Assembly (NCBI GenBank): GCA_964347265.1
Contig: CAYFXV010000001.1
Location: 124,001-188,000, forward strand
Origin: CS1-C013 sp964347265
GTDB taxonomy: Archaea; Aenigmatarchaeota; Aenigmatarchaeia; Aenigmatarchaeales; Aenigmatarchaeaceae
DNA length: 64,000 nt
Direction of reading: 5' to 3'
Part shown: piece after piece, positions 39,016-48,875 of the stretch
How positions within the stretch are numbered: position 1 is the stretch's first letter
Layout: each line of letters starts with the position of its first letter
Program-made: the position numbers and the translations under genes
Notes under the pieces: model-generated
What the model saw: only the letters and a program-made list of their open reading frames with translations
The model's database searches: none
Told to the model about the DNA's origin: nothing

Positions 39016-42000
39016 ATGGCTAAATCATTAACAAAAATGAGTTTAACTTTATTTTCTTTATTCTTACTAATAATAGGTTTATATATAACACAGATAGTTT
39101 TAGCTGACCCAGATGAAACAACAATCACATTAACAACTGCTGCTTCAAATACTTATAATGGTGGTGATGCAAACGGTGGATTGACAGGAGATATTAATTG
39201 TGAATATACGATTGATACAATAACTGCACCAACAGGAACTATAGATCAAATAAATTGTTCAGTTTATATAAACTCTTTTAATAACAAAAAAACTCCAAAC
39301 AATACTATAAAATGTTTGGAATGTTCAGATGTTTCTTGCACTGGTTATAATCAGATTGGAACAACACAAACCCCTGCTGAAACGGGATGGATAAATTTTC
39401 CAAATGAAGTTCCTTCATATTGTGATACTTCTGGGGAGACATGTTATTTTGCTGTTGAAGTATGTGAATTAGGTCATGCACTTGACGATATTGCATTATC
39501 TGATGCTTGGGCTGGTTTTAATTTTACCCCACCAGATGACAGCACTCCACCCAATTGGTTTGACAATACTACTTCTGTTGTTAATGGGTCGCAGTACTCG
39601 CCTGGAAAAAATTATCAATTTAATGTAACTTGGAATGATAGTCAAACTGATGTTAATACTGTTTTAATAGAACATAATTTTACTGGAGGTGCTGTTCCTC
39701 ACAATGATAGTGTGAGTAATGAAAGTGATATTTATTATTTTTACCTTAGTGATTTGCCAGCTGGAACTTACGCATGGAGAGAACATGCAAATAACACGGA
39801 TGATTATTGGAATGTTACTAATGATGGAGTTTATTGGGAATATGTTGTAGATCAGAATCAAAGTAATTCTGTTGATATGTATATCAATAATGGAACTGTA
39901 TACAAGAATGAGAATGTTACAATAGATTACAGTACACAGACAAATACTAATGGAACCGCTGTTTACAGTAATAGTGGAACTGTGAATTTGTATAGAAATG
40001 AAAGTCCTGTTAGTAATCCTGACATTGTCACTCTAGGCGCTAGTACATATGTATATAAGGCAAATATAACGGGGAACAATAATTACACTGATAATTCAAC
40101 TGGTGCGACCTATTATTTGTTTGTTAAAAAGGCTGACCCAACAGCAAATTTGAAATTAGCTTTAAATGGAACTGAGAGTGACTGGACCTATACATATCCT
40201 GAGACTGTTAATGCAACTGGTTGGTGTGATTTAACTGATAATCAAGATCTGAGTTTCACTTTGTATAGGAATTATGTTTCTACTGGACAGACAGGAGATC
40301 CATCAACAGAAGAGATATTACTTGGTAATGCGACTTATGTTTATGAATATAATACAACAGGTGGAAGTAACTATAGTTCAGGAACTATTACTAGAACAGC
40401 TTATGTTAACAAAGGAACAGTTTCACCTAGTTTGTCAATAAATACAACCTGGACAGAGATGTATCCAACAGCAACGAGTGTTAGCTGTTCAGTCACTTCT
40501 GTGAATAATGAGGTTAATTGTAATTTGTATAGGAATGATACTGGTTCTGTTGTTAGTCCGGATGAAGTATTACTTGGAGTAGGAGGTTATAATTATTCAA
40601 CTAACACATCTGAGACAGCTAACTATTCAGCAAATACTACGGGAACATTTAATGTTTTAGGAATTAATCTAGGTACTCCGAATGTTAAGACATTTATAGA
40701 TACTTTACCTTTAAATAAAACTATTAATTATTCTACCAGCGTAACCATAGAAGGAAATTCTACTACCACAACAACTCCACCAACTTTTGATTTATTTGTA
40801 TTTAATGTAACACCATCTTCACCAGCTGTTAGTTTGTCGAACACTTCGAATAATCCTGCGACCTTAATATTAACACTGGGAAATGGAACTTATCAAATAA
40901 TTTACAATACCTCTGGGAATGCTAACTGGTCTTCTACTCAGAATAACACCTTATATTTAATGGTTAATAAAGGTAGTGCTAATTTGGTTTTAAGCTCTAA
41001 TGTGACATGGAGTACGATTTACCCGAATGCTAGCAATGTTACTGGTTCTGGATGTCCAACAAATGGCGCATCAGATTTTACATGTAATTTATATAGAAAT
41101 ACTTCAGTTACGAATCCTGTCGGTTCTGGTGAACCCATGACAAATGAAACTATTTTACTTGGAGCAGGTAGTCATGAATATGTATGGAATATGAGTATTA
41201 GTAATCCTGCTAACTGGACTTTTAATACAACTAATGATATTTTAGTTATATCTCCAAATAGTTCTACTCAAAATTATATGAATCTAACTTTAGGAACTGG
41301 AGCAACTGGAACAGAAGATAATAAAACATATAGTTATCCTACAACTACTAATGCAACTGGATGGTTTGACGCTAATGCATTCGTAGGTTCTGCTCCTACA
41401 TTTAATTTATACAGAAATGATACACCAATCGTAGATGGTAATCCTGTTAGCAATGTTATAGAACTTGGGGCTGATTATTATCAATATGTTTATAACACAT
41501 CTGGTAATACTAACTATTCATCGGCATCAAAAACATTTTTCTTGAACATAACTAAGGCTGACCCAACAGCAAATTTGAAATTAGCTTTAAATGGAACTGA
41601 GAGTGACTGGACCTATACATATCCTGAGACTGTTAATGCAACTGGTTGGTGTGATTTAACTGATAATCAAGATCTGAGTTTCACTTTGTATAGGAATTAT
41701 GTTTCTACTGGACAGACAGGAGATCCATCAACAGAAGAGATATTACTTGGTAATGCGACTTATGTTTATGAATATAATACAACAGGTGGAAGTAACTATA
41801 GTTCAGGAACTATTACTAGAACAGCTTATGTTAACAAAGGAACAGTTTCACCTAGTTTGTCAATAAATACAACCTGGACAGAGATGTATCCAACAGCAAC
41901 GAGTGTTAGCTGTTCAGTCACTTCTGTGAATAATGAGGTTAATTGTAATTTGTATAGGAATGATACTGGTTCTGTTGTTAGTCCGGATGAAGTATTATTA

Positions 42001-44280
42001 GGTGCTGGATATTATAACTATACTACAAATACATCACAAACTGCTAATTATTCTGCTAATACTACGGGAGAGGGTCAAATATTAACCATACAAGCAAATA
42101 CATCATCTAGTATTGATTTGTTCTTGAATAATTCACAAGCTAATTTTGATATGGATGCTCATACCGCCTTGAATACAACAGCAGTTCTTGTTATTCCTCC
42201 TTCTAGTAATATAGAAATATGGACAAATTATTCTGATGGAGGATGGAATCTTTGGGATTCATGTTCAGATTGTCCTTCACTGGAGAATGTAACTGTCTTA
42301 ACACAATCTGGTATTTGGAATTTCACTGCTAATCTTACAAATGCTAATTATACTTCTGCTTATGAGAGTTGGTATGCTAATATGACAGGAGATACAACTT
42401 CACCACAATGGAGTCAACAAGGATCCAACGCCACATTAATTGGAGTTGGAGAACCAATCAAACTCTATGCAAATTGGTCTGATAATATTGATTTAGACTA
42501 TGCTTGGCTTTCTACAAATGAAAGTGGTGAATGGAAAAATAAATCTGGGGTTTATAATTCGCCTATAGATATAAACCTAAGTGTAGGTGAAACATGGTCA
42601 AACTTCACTTGGCAAAATACTTCTACTCCAGCAGGAACAGCTGTTAGTTGGAGAATCTATGCTAATGATTCTAATAGCAATGAGAATGTTACAAACATTC
42701 AAACTTTCACCTTAAATGTTACTGAACTTTGGAATTTTTCAACTAATGGTTCAATATTTTCATCTGCAGCAATAGCAGATATAAATGATGATACATTCAT
42801 AGATGTGATAATAGGTTCTGATGATTTCAATGTTTATGCACTGAATGGTACTAATGGTAGTAAATTATGGAATTATTCAACTGAAGGTGCAGTTGCATCA
42901 TCTCCTTCTTTGGCTAATGTTACTGGCGGTGATGATTTAGAAGTTATAGTTGGGTCCTTTGATGATAGTGTTTATGTATTAAATGGAACTAATGGGAGTA
43001 AGATATGGAACGTTTCGCTTGGAGGGGATGTTTGGTCATCTGCGGCAATTGAAGACATAGATAATGATAATTATTTAGATATAGTTATAGGCTCTGATAA
43101 TTGGACTGTCTATGCTTTTAATGGAACAGGAGATTTAATCTGGAGTTTTTCAGCTGAAGATTCTATATGGTCTTCTCCAGTAATCGCAAATATAACTCAA
43201 GATGAGTTTATAGAAGTAATTTTTACATCTTATGATTATAATGTCTATGCCCTTAATGGGAGCAATGGAAGTAAATTATGGAACTATTCAGTTTTGGATA
43301 TGATTGAATCGTCTCCAGCAGTTGGTGATATTAATAATGATAATTTATTAGAAGTTGTTTTTGGGTCTTATGATAACAGAACATATGCTATTAATGGAAC
43401 CAATGGAGAAGAGCTTTGGAATTTCTCAACTAACGAATGGATAATATCTTCTCCTGTAATAGCTAATATCACAGGAGGTAATTCATTAAAAATTGTTGTT
43501 GGGTCTGATGATGGTACTGTTTATGCTCTGAATGGAGATGGTACATCTTTTTGGAATTTTACTGTACCTACTGGAGGAAGAATTGAATCTTCACCAGCTA
43601 TTGCTGATATGAATGATGATGGAATTAATGATGTTATTGTAGCTTCTACTGATAATAGAGTATATGCTTTAAATGGCTCTACTGGCACACAAATATGGAG
43701 CTATAATACACGTGGCTATCTCTTTTCATCTCCATCTGTTGAAGACATAAATGGTGATGGACGTTTAGACATTGTAATTGGTTCATTTAATGAAAAGATT
43801 TATTCTCTTGATCCTCCAAGTGGTTGGAATATGTTTGGTGGTAATCAAAAACGCACAAGAGTTGTGGATAGGTCTCCACCAATTAACTTAAAATATGGAG
43901 TATATCTAATCAATGGTTCTGCAATAATTTATTCCTATTGGAGAGATTTGTATAGTAACTTGGCTTTTGGAATAATAGAAGAAAACTCAAATGGAATGTT
44001 TACTGATCACAATATTAATATTTTTGGAACAACTAGTTGGATTAATTATACTATTGACAATTGTTTAAGTTCTCCTGAAAAAAACATGCGTAATTGTATA
44101 AAACAATGTACAGAAACGTGGAAAACATGTGAAGAAACAAAAGATGAATGTCATGAAGAGATGAAACACTGTAAAAACAATTGTAGAAATTCTGAAAAAA
44201 TAGTCGAATATAAAATTCATGCTTTTGACACATTCAACAATGAAGGTATCGTAGAAGATGTGTTTATATGTGGTGGATGA
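39016..44280 (+). CDS. Large secreted repeat protein with eight-bladed propeller and Cys-rich C-terminal insert
   Basis: 1,754 aa from ATG 39016; a GTG at 39007 would add three residues but falls inside a palindrome. Signal peptide to about residue 31 (VLA|DPDE). An N-terminal Cys-containing beta domain follows, then many ~90-aa Ig-like repeats (TYPxTxNATGW, LYRN, LLG), two of which share 444 bp of exact DNA. A PQQ/FG-GAP-type propeller lies at nt about 42725-43850 with eight VYALNG-like blades and D-x-N-D-D loops suggesting Ca2+. The end (about 44067-44200) has a helical Cys-rich insert inside a beta domain (CIKQC...CKNNC). No membrane anchor. Likely a secreted ligand-binding or adhesion protein. 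Confidence 0.92.
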   Translation: MAKSLTKMSLTLFSLFLLIIGLYITQIVLADPDETTITLTTAASNTYNGGDANGGLTGDINCEYTIDTITAPTGTIDQINCSVYINSFNNKKTPNNTIKCLECSDVSCTGYNQIGTTQTPAETGWINFPNEVPSYCDTSGETCYFAVEVCELGHALDDIALSDAWAGFNFTPPDDSTPPNWFDNTTSVVNGSQYSPGKNYQFNVTWNDSQTDVNTVLIEHNFTGGAVPHNDSVSNESDIYYFYLSDLPAGTYAWREHANNTDDYWNVTNDGVYWEYVVDQNQSNSVDMYINNGTVYKNENVTIDYSTQTNTNGTAVYSNSGTVNLYRNESPVSNPDIVTLGASTYVYKANITGNNNYTDNSTGATYYLFVKKADPTANLKLALNGTESDWTYTYPETVNATGWCDLTDNQDLSFTLYRNYVSTGQTGDPSTEEILLGNATYVYEYNTTGGSNYSSGTITRTAYVNKGTVSPSLSINTTWTEMYPTATSVSCSVTSVNNEVNCNLYRNDTGSVVSPDEVLLGVGGYNYSTNTSETANYSANTTGTFNVLGINLGTPNVKTFIDTLPLNKTINYSTSVTIEGNSTTTTTPPTFDLFVFNVTPSSPAVSLSNTSNNPATLILTLGNGTYQIIYNTSGNANWSSTQNNTLYLMVNKGSANLVLSSNVTWSTIYPNASNVTGSGCPTNGASDFTCNLYRNTSVTNPVGSGEPMTNETILLGAGSHEYVWNMSISNPANWTFNTTNDILVISPNSSTQNYMNLTLGTGATGTEDNKTYSYPTTTNATGWFDANAFVGSAPTFNLYRNDTPIVDGNPVSNVIELGADYYQYVYNTSGNTNYSSASKTFFLNITKADPTANLKLALNGTESDWTYTYPETVNATGWCDLTDNQDLSFTLYRNYVSTGQTGDPSTEEILLGNATYVYEYNTTGGSNYSSGTITRTAYVNKGTVSPSLSINTTWTEMYPTATSVSCSVTSVNNEVNCNLYRNDTGSVVSPDEVLLGAGYYNYTTNTSQTANYSANTTGEGQILTIQANTSSSIDLFLNNSQANFDMDAHTALNTTAVLVIPPSSNIEIWTNYSDGGWNLWDSCSDCPSLENVTVLTQSGIWNFTANLTNANYTSAYESWYANMTGDTTSPQWSQQGSNATLIGVGEPIKLYANWSDNIDLDYAWLSTNESGEWKNKSGVYNSPIDINLSVGETWSNFTWQNTSTPAGTAVSWRIYANDSNSNENVTNIQTFTLNVTELWNFSTNGSIFSSAAIADINDDTFIDVIIGSDDFNVYALNGTNGSKLWNYSTEGAVASSPSLANVTGGDDLEVIVGSFDDSVYVLNGTNGSKIWNVSLGGDVWSSAAIEDIDNDNYLDIVIGSDNWTVYAFNGTGDLIWSFSAEDSIWSSPVIANITQDEFIEVIFTSYDYNVYALNGSNGSKLWNYSVLDMIESSPAVGDINNDNLLEVVFGSYDNRTYAINGTNGEELWNFSTNEWIISSPVIANITGGNSLKIVVGSDDGTVYALNGDGTSFWNFTVPTGGRIESSPAIADMNDDGINDVIVASTDNRVYALNGSTGTQIWSYNTRGYLFSSPSVEDINGDGRLDIVIGSFNEKIYSLDPPSGWNMFGGNQKRTRVVDRSPPINLKYGVYLINGSAIIYSYWRDLYSNLAFGIIEENSNGMFTDHNINIFGTTSWINYTIDNCLSSPEKNMRNCIKQCTETWKTCEETKDECHEEMKHCKNNCRNSEKIVEYKIHAFDTFNNEGIVEDVFICGG
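40129..40572 (+). repeat. Intragenic 444-bp repeat, copy 1
   Basis: Identical to 41554-41997 (offset 1425). It codes for one and a half Ig-like repeats beginning ADPTANLKLALNG. Confidence 0.9.
41554..41997 (+). repeat. Intragenic 444-bp repeat, copy 2
   Basis: Second copy of 40129-40572. It is followed by a different continuation (GAGYYNY versus GVGGYNY), which marks the conversion boundary. Confidence 0.9.
42492..42540 (+). repeat. Inter-gene 49-bp repeat, copy 1
   Basis: Identical to 45467-45515 in the 702-aa gene; codes for LDYAWLSTNESGEWKN. A nucleotide-identical block in two separate genes suggests recombination between them. Confidence 0.8.
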
Positions 44281-44281
44281 G

Positions 44282-44812
44282 ATGAATAAAAATAAATTAA
44301 TGTTATTGTTCGTATTGTCAGTATGCTTTATTGTTTTAATGTTTTTTGTAATGCCCGCATCATCTAATGTAATACATTTAACACCTATTGAAGCAAAAGA
44401 TTCTGATGGCAATCCATCATCTGATATAATCCAAAGAATAATTTTAGAAAATGATTTTGAAGATGTTATTTTAAAGGTAAGACCGTTTGGCTACATTACA
44501 GTAAAAGAATGGGATAATGGAATGTCTGACATATCAAAGATAGAAAAAGCTATCATAAATGTTAAGTGGAAAACTGATGTGAATAAAGGAGCTGGTAATA
44601 TCTACATAGGATATTCAACAGATGAAGGTAAATCTTTTGTGGAAAAAGGGCCTTTCAATGAAAGTGAGATTATACAAAATAGCGTGATTGAACTCCCAAA
44701 ACCTTTTACATATGATTTAAAGAAAGTTCAGGTTAGATGGAGAGGAGAAGATCTTGATTACAGATTAGCTGCTAGGGGATATGTTAATTTCACAATGGAT
44801 GTTTATGTTTGA
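44282..44812 (+). CDS. Secreted/anchored single beta-domain protein
   Basis: 176 aa from ATG 44282, one base after the upstream stop; an earlier in-frame ATG at 44258 would overlap the previous gene and put charged residues before the signal. Hydrophobic N-terminus about 6-27. The mature domain (FGYITVKEWDNG...NKGAGNIYIGYS...VRWRGEDLDYR) is homologous to the duplicated domain of the next gene, so the two are a family. No C-terminal anchor. Function unknown; likely partner or minor form of the 702-aa protein. Confidence 0.85.
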   Translation: MNKNKLMLLFVLSVCFIVLMFFVMPASSNVIHLTPIEAKDSDGNPSSDIIQRIILENDFEDVILKVRPFGYITVKEWDNGMSDISKIEKAIINVKWKTDVNKGAGNIYIGYSTDEGKSFVEKGPFNESEIIQNSVIELPKPFTYDLKKVQVRWRGEDLDYRLAARGYVNFTMDVYV

Positions 44813-44822
44813 GGATGAAAAT

Positions 44823-46931
44823 ATGATGACTGTTAATAAAATAAAAAATAATTTTGTGTATTCATTCTTATTGATTTTATTAATTTGGTTTTTATTTTTT
44901 GTTATTTTTGTAATTGCAACACAGCCTAGCATAAACAGAGTACCGACTGCATGTGTAGATTCAGATGGTGATTGTGATGTTGAGAACATTAATCTAAGTG
45001 ATAATATCTATGAGAGTGTTAACTTGAAGACATCTCCCTTTGGTTGGATTAATGCAACTGATTGGGATCAAGATGTGCCTGCTGGAAATACAATAGATAA
45101 TGCGACATTGTATGTTGAATGGTACACTGATACTGGTAAAGGTGCTGGTAATATCTATGTAGGATATTATAACAGTACTGATTGGGTTAATTGTACAAGT
45201 CCTTTGAGTGAAAGTGGAGGTGAAGTAGATACAACATGTGATGTTTCTAGTCTGTCTCTTTCACAGTTGAATAATATAAAAGTTAGATTTAGGGGTGAGG
45301 ATTTAGATCAACGTAACCCTGCTTATGCTTATGTTGATTATATTTACATTGAGGTTAATTATTCTGCTCCACCTTTGTGGGCAAATCAAACAACAAATGA
45401 CACAAATAATGTTATACTTTCCAAAAAAGCCATAAATTTATCAGCACAAGGATATGATGATGTAGGTTTAGACTATGCTTGGCTTTCTACAAATGAAAGT
45501 GGTGAATGGAAAAATTATACTGATGGAACTTATGGATCACCAATGTATTTGAATGGTGTATCGGAAACTTGGACTTGGAGTAATTTCACTTGGAAGAATG
45601 ATTCATTTTCTTATGGACTGGTTGGATGGAAAATTTATTACAACGATACATGGGGAAAAGAAAATGTTACAGATAATTCTACATTTTTTGTTCAATTAGG
45701 AAGAATACCGACTGGATGTGTAGATTCAGATGGTGATTGTGATGTTGAGAACATTAATCTAAGTGATAATATCTATGAGAGTGTTAACTTGAAGACATCT
45801 CCCTTTGGTTGGATTAATGCAACTGATTGGGATCAAGATGTGCCTGCTGGAAATACAATAGATAATGCGACATTGTATGTTGAATGGTACACTGATACTG
45901 GTAAAGGTGCTGGTAATATCTATGTAGGATATTATAACAGTACTGATTGGGTTAATTGTACAAGTCCTTTGAGTGAAAGTGGAGGTGAAGTAGATACAAC
46001 ATGTGATGTTTCTAGTCTGTCTCTTTCACAGTTGAATAATATAAAAGTTAGATTTAGGGGTGAGGATTTAGATCAACGTAACCCTGCTTATGCTTATGTT
46101 GATTATATTTACATTGAGGTTAATTATTCTATGGCTGGCATGGGTTATTTAGAAGTTAATCTTTCATTGCCACCTGATCCATACAATGTTATTCAAAATA
46201 ATACTTTTACTATTAATGCAACTGTTTATTGTAGAAGTGGGAATTGTCAAAATGTTAATGGAACTGCTAGATATAATCTCTCATCTGCAACGCCAGACAC
46301 TCCGATGAATGTTACACCAGGAGAAGAACCATTTTACGTGAATGAAACTCCTGCTCTAGCAATGAAGTCTTGCCCAACAAACCCATTAAATGTTGATGAT
46401 TTTTGCAATTTAACTTGGACCATTAATGCAACAGGTAATATTAACACTTATTGGGAAATCGATGTCTTATTTAATTCATCTGATGGTGGTATTACAGACA
46501 ATCATACAGATGATACAACAATATCAATACTTGATTGCACTGTGGATATTACTGCACAATGGTCTTCTATAAAATTTGGTTTATTGTATCCGAGTACAGG
46601 ACCACATGCAGCTCCTGACAATTCAAATGATAAATATAACATAACTGTTAATCCGGGAAGTTGTAATCTAGATCTTTACATAAATGGAACAGATTTAACA
46701 AACATAACTTACAATTCTCAAATCGGTGTTGATAATGTAACATGGAGTAACACAAGTGAAGTAGCTGGTGAATTTAATCTATCATCCACAGTTGATGTTA
46801 TTAAGTTAGATGTTCCTCAAAATACAAATGTTACAACTTGGTATTGGATAAATGTTCCAGCTGTTTATGCCGGCTACTATAATGGAACAATTTATATATA
46901 TGGTGTTGAAAATGGTGAAAATCCTCCTTAA
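44823..46931 (+). CDS. Secreted protein with duplicated beta domains
   Basis: 702 aa from the ATG at 44823, which has GAGG about 8 nt upstream; a start at 44781 would overlap the previous gene by 32 nt. N-terminal hydrophobic helix about 15-37. Two copies of a domain (CVDSDGDCDVENINLSDN...VRFRGEDLDQRNPAYAYV) are almost identical and share 415 bp of exact DNA. Between them is a segment with the DYAWLSTNESGEW block also found in the large propeller protein. Further Ig-like domains follow, with Cys pairs and a strand-rich end. DSDGDCD resembles a calcium-binding loop. No membrane anchor. Likely secreted structural or adhesive protein. Confidence 0.88.
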   Translation: MMTVNKIKNNFVYSFLLILLIWFLFFVIFVIATQPSINRVPTACVDSDGDCDVENINLSDNIYESVNLKTSPFGWINATDWDQDVPAGNTIDNATLYVEWYTDTGKGAGNIYVGYYNSTDWVNCTSPLSESGGEVDTTCDVSSLSLSQLNNIKVRFRGEDLDQRNPAYAYVDYIYIEVNYSAPPLWANQTTNDTNNVILSKKAINLSAQGYDDVGLDYAWLSTNESGEWKNYTDGTYGSPMYLNGVSETWTWSNFTWKNDSFSYGLVGWKIYYNDTWGKENVTDNSTFFVQLGRIPTGCVDSDGDCDVENINLSDNIYESVNLKTSPFGWINATDWDQDVPAGNTIDNATLYVEWYTDTGKGAGNIYVGYYNSTDWVNCTSPLSESGGEVDTTCDVSSLSLSQLNNIKVRFRGEDLDQRNPAYAYVDYIYIEVNYSMAGMGYLEVNLSLPPDPYNVIQNNTFTINATVYCRSGNCQNVNGTARYNLSSATPDTPMNVTPGEEPFYVNETPALAMKSCPTNPLNVDDFCNLTWTINATGNINTYWEIDVLFNSSDGGITDNHTDDTTISILDCTVDITAQWSSIKFGLLYPSTGPHAAPDNSNDKYNITVNPGSCNLDLYINGTDLTNITYNSQIGVDNVTWSNTSEVAGEFNLSSTVDVIKLDVPQNTNVTTWYWINVPAVYAGYYNGTIYIYGVENGENPP
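44951..45365 (+). repeat. Intragenic 415-bp repeat, copy 1
   Basis: Identical to 45716-46130 (offset 765). It covers one beta domain of the 702-aa protein; one mismatch at 44950 versus 45715 marks the left edge. Confidence 0.9.
45467..45515 (+). repeat. Inter-gene 49-bp repeat, copy 2
   Basis: Copy of 42492-42540 from the propeller gene. It lies between the two large domain repeats. Confidence 0.8.
45716..46130 (+). repeat. Intragenic 415-bp repeat, copy 2
   Basis: Second copy of 44951-45365 in the same frame. Confidence 0.9.
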
Positions 46932-47565
46932 AATATTGATTATTATTTTATTTTCCATTTTGCTATCGTCAGAAGTACATGCAATAAATCTTGGAAGCGT
47001 TGCAAAAAATAAATTTGCCGAGATATCAAATGATGAATCAGTAAAATTCAAAATGCTTTTTTGGAACGTTGAAAACGAATCTTATACTATGAAATTATCA
47101 GTAAAAGAGGCTCCAAAAGATTGGGTAATAATAATTGATCCTAACGAGTTTATTTTAAATAAGTCAATTGGTGAAGAATATATTAAATTACCACATATAA
47201 AAGAAAACATAAAAGCAAAAGTTGTTAATCTTTTTGTTAAAGCTGATAGCAATAGCAAACCTGGTAAATATTTTGTTATGATTGAAGCAGAAATTAAAAT
47301 ATTTAAAAATGAAACGACCGATATAACAATCGTTCCTAGAAAATTATTCAAATTTGAAATTGAATTAATGGATTTTGATACTAACTTGAATAATGTAATT
47401 AAAAATAAGGAAACCATGATAGAATTTTCTGGTAATAGTTTTGATCATAATGATGAAATTCTAATAAGTAATGGAAAAAATGGAAAGCAAATAGATAGAA
47501 AATATTTTTATTCTATTGTTATATTTCTAATTGTCCTAATTTCAATAATAATATATAAAAAATGA
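46912..47565 (+). CDS. Membrane-anchored NEW3-like protein
   Basis: 217 aa from ATG 46912, chosen because it begins a clean signal peptide (MVKILLKILIIILFS...EVHA) and overlaps the upstream gene by only 20 nt; the ATG at 46852 would add 20 residues of out-of-place sequence. The mature part is one Ig/NEW3-like domain (EAPKDWVIIIDPNEFIL, ADSNSKPGKYFVMI), then a linker and a C-terminal helix (about 195-215) ending IIIYKK. Coupled to the next gene by ATGA overlap. Likely an anchor or assembly partner for the secreted proteins upstream. Confidence 0.84.
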   Translation: MVKILLKILIIILFSILLSSEVHAINLGSVAKNKFAEISNDESVKFKMLFWNVENESYTMKLSVKEAPKDWVIIIDPNEFILNKSIGEEYIKLPHIKENIKAKVVNLFVKADSNSKPGKYFVMIEAEIKIFKNETTDITIVPRKLFKFEIELMDFDTNLNNVIKNKETMIEFSGNSFDHNDEILISNGKNGKQIDRKYFYSIVIFLIVLISIIIYKK

Positions 47566-48845
47566 TAACTATGTTCAAAATTAGTATAACAAATAAAATC
47601 TTTTTAATTAGTATTTTTTCGATAATAGTTGCATTTTTAATGTTTTATTATAATCTGAGTGGAATTACTGGTTTTGTTGGGGCTGATGTAGCCATAAAAT
47701 CAAAAACAGATGGAAATATATTTTTAAATTATAATTATAGTGTTAATTTAACATCAATTCAAAATATAACAGTAGAATTTATTAATACGGGAAGTACAAA
47801 TTACACTGCAAGAATAGAAATAGCACTATATTTTTATAACAATACTACTGGTAACTTAGATGAATTAGCAACTTATTATGACGCTTCTGTTTTTCTATTT
47901 CCTGGAGAAAGAAAAAATTTTAAAATATCTTTTCTGCCAAACAGAGTAGGGATTTATTATATTAAAGCAAGAGTTATCTATGGTGCTAAAGTAGGAGAGC
48001 AATGGGGTAGTTTTTTTGTCTATTATCGATATACACAAATACCAGAAATAATTCATGTAGCAACATATCCTGGAGGTGGGACAATACCTAGGAAAGGAGA
48101 AGGAGGAATCACTAATTTAGATTTGGAATATAGAGATAAGGTCGAATTGTATCCTGGACAAGAGATTTTGTTAAGTGTAACTGTAAATAACACTGGGACA
48201 ATTAATTTACACAACATGAAATTTTATTCTTCGACAACAGAATATATAGACTTTGAAGTGAATCCAAAAGAAATTTATGAATTGGGACTCGGTGAGCATA
48301 GCATATTCTTAATTTCTTTAAAACTATCAGAAGATATCCCACCAGGAGAGTATGACTTCTTTTTTGAAGTATTGTGTCTAGAAATAAAAAGGACAGGAAA
48401 TATAAAATTAAACATAACGCCTTTTGCTAAACCTCCATTAAAAGATGAAATTTATGATACAATATTAAATTATGAATATCTTATCACAGAACTAGACTAT
48501 GAAATATATCTAACATCTTCAAAAGGATTTAATACTTCAAGAGCTGAAAGGTATTTAGATAATGCCAAAAGAAATTTACAAAGAGCGAGAGAGCGTTTTG
48601 ATGAAGAAGATTATGAAGATGCGAGAGATGTTTTAGATAGAGTTAAAAGAGATTTAGAAAACGTTGTTTTTGAACTAGCTGCTATTTCATTTAGAGTTTA
48701 TGTTTATCCAGCCTACAGTCCTTTTTTAATATCGATATTATTATTAATGGTTTTAATTAGTATAATAATCGCTATTTATTTGTATAAGAAAAGAAAGAAG
48801 AAAAAACCAAAGTTAATAAAAGAATTTACTGAAGAGGAGACATAA
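47562..48845 (+). CDS. Membrane-anchored Ig/NEW3 protein with juxtamembrane helical pair
   Basis: 427 aa. N-terminal hydrophobic segment about 10-30. First beta domain carries NTGSTNYTARIEIALYF, a motif also in the 248-aa protein at 34744; second is NEW3-like (YPGQEILLSVTVNNTGTINLHNM). A helical pair follows (about 300-370, rich in RERFDEEDYEDARDVLDR), like the one in the 1,964-aa protein, then a membrane helix (about 385-408) and a Lys-rich cytosolic tail ending EEET. Start overlaps the previous stop (ATGA). Last gene of the 44282 operon. Possible membrane receptor coupling extracellular subunits to the cytosol. Confidence 0.86.
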   Translation: MITMFKISITNKIFLISIFSIIVAFLMFYYNLSGITGFVGADVAIKSKTDGNIFLNYNYSVNLTSIQNITVEFINTGSTNYTARIEIALYFYNNTTGNLDELATYYDASVFLFPGERKNFKISFLPNRVGIYYIKARVIYGAKVGEQWGSFFVYYRYTQIPEIIHVATYPGGGTIPRKGEGGITNLDLEYRDKVELYPGQEILLSVTVNNTGTINLHNMKFYSSTTEYIDFEVNPKEIYELGLGEHSIFLISLKLSEDIPPGEYDFFFEVLCLEIKRTGNIKLNITPFAKPPLKDEIYDTILNYEYLITELDYEIYLTSSKGFNTSRAERYLDNAKRNLQRARERFDEEDYEDARDVLDRVKRDLENVVFELAAISFRVYVYPAYSPFLISILLLMVLISIIIAIYLYKKRKKKKPKLIKEFTEEET

Positions 48846-48856
48846 GTTTAAAAATA
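48844..48856 (+). promoter_or_regulatory. TATA box for the 95-aa protein/MinD pair
   Basis: AGTTTAAAAATAT is centred about 27 nt before the ATG at 48876, and no Shine-Dalgarno sequence lies in between: typical leaderless arrangement. Confidence 0.5.
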
Positions 48857-48875
48857 TTATAAATGGGATATAATT

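Noticed and set aside
42725..43850. PQQ-dependent dehydrogenase
   Set aside because: The blades have PQQ/FG-GAP-like repeats but no catalytic or PQQ-ligand residues could be recognised, and the protein is otherwise Ig-like; a structural or binding propeller fits better.
44051..44412. Reverse-strand ORFs of 60 and 115 aa near the end of the propeller gene
   Set aside because: Antisense to the Cys-rich tail and the next signal peptide; the apparent hydrophobicity is a by-product of Lys/Glu-rich sense codons.
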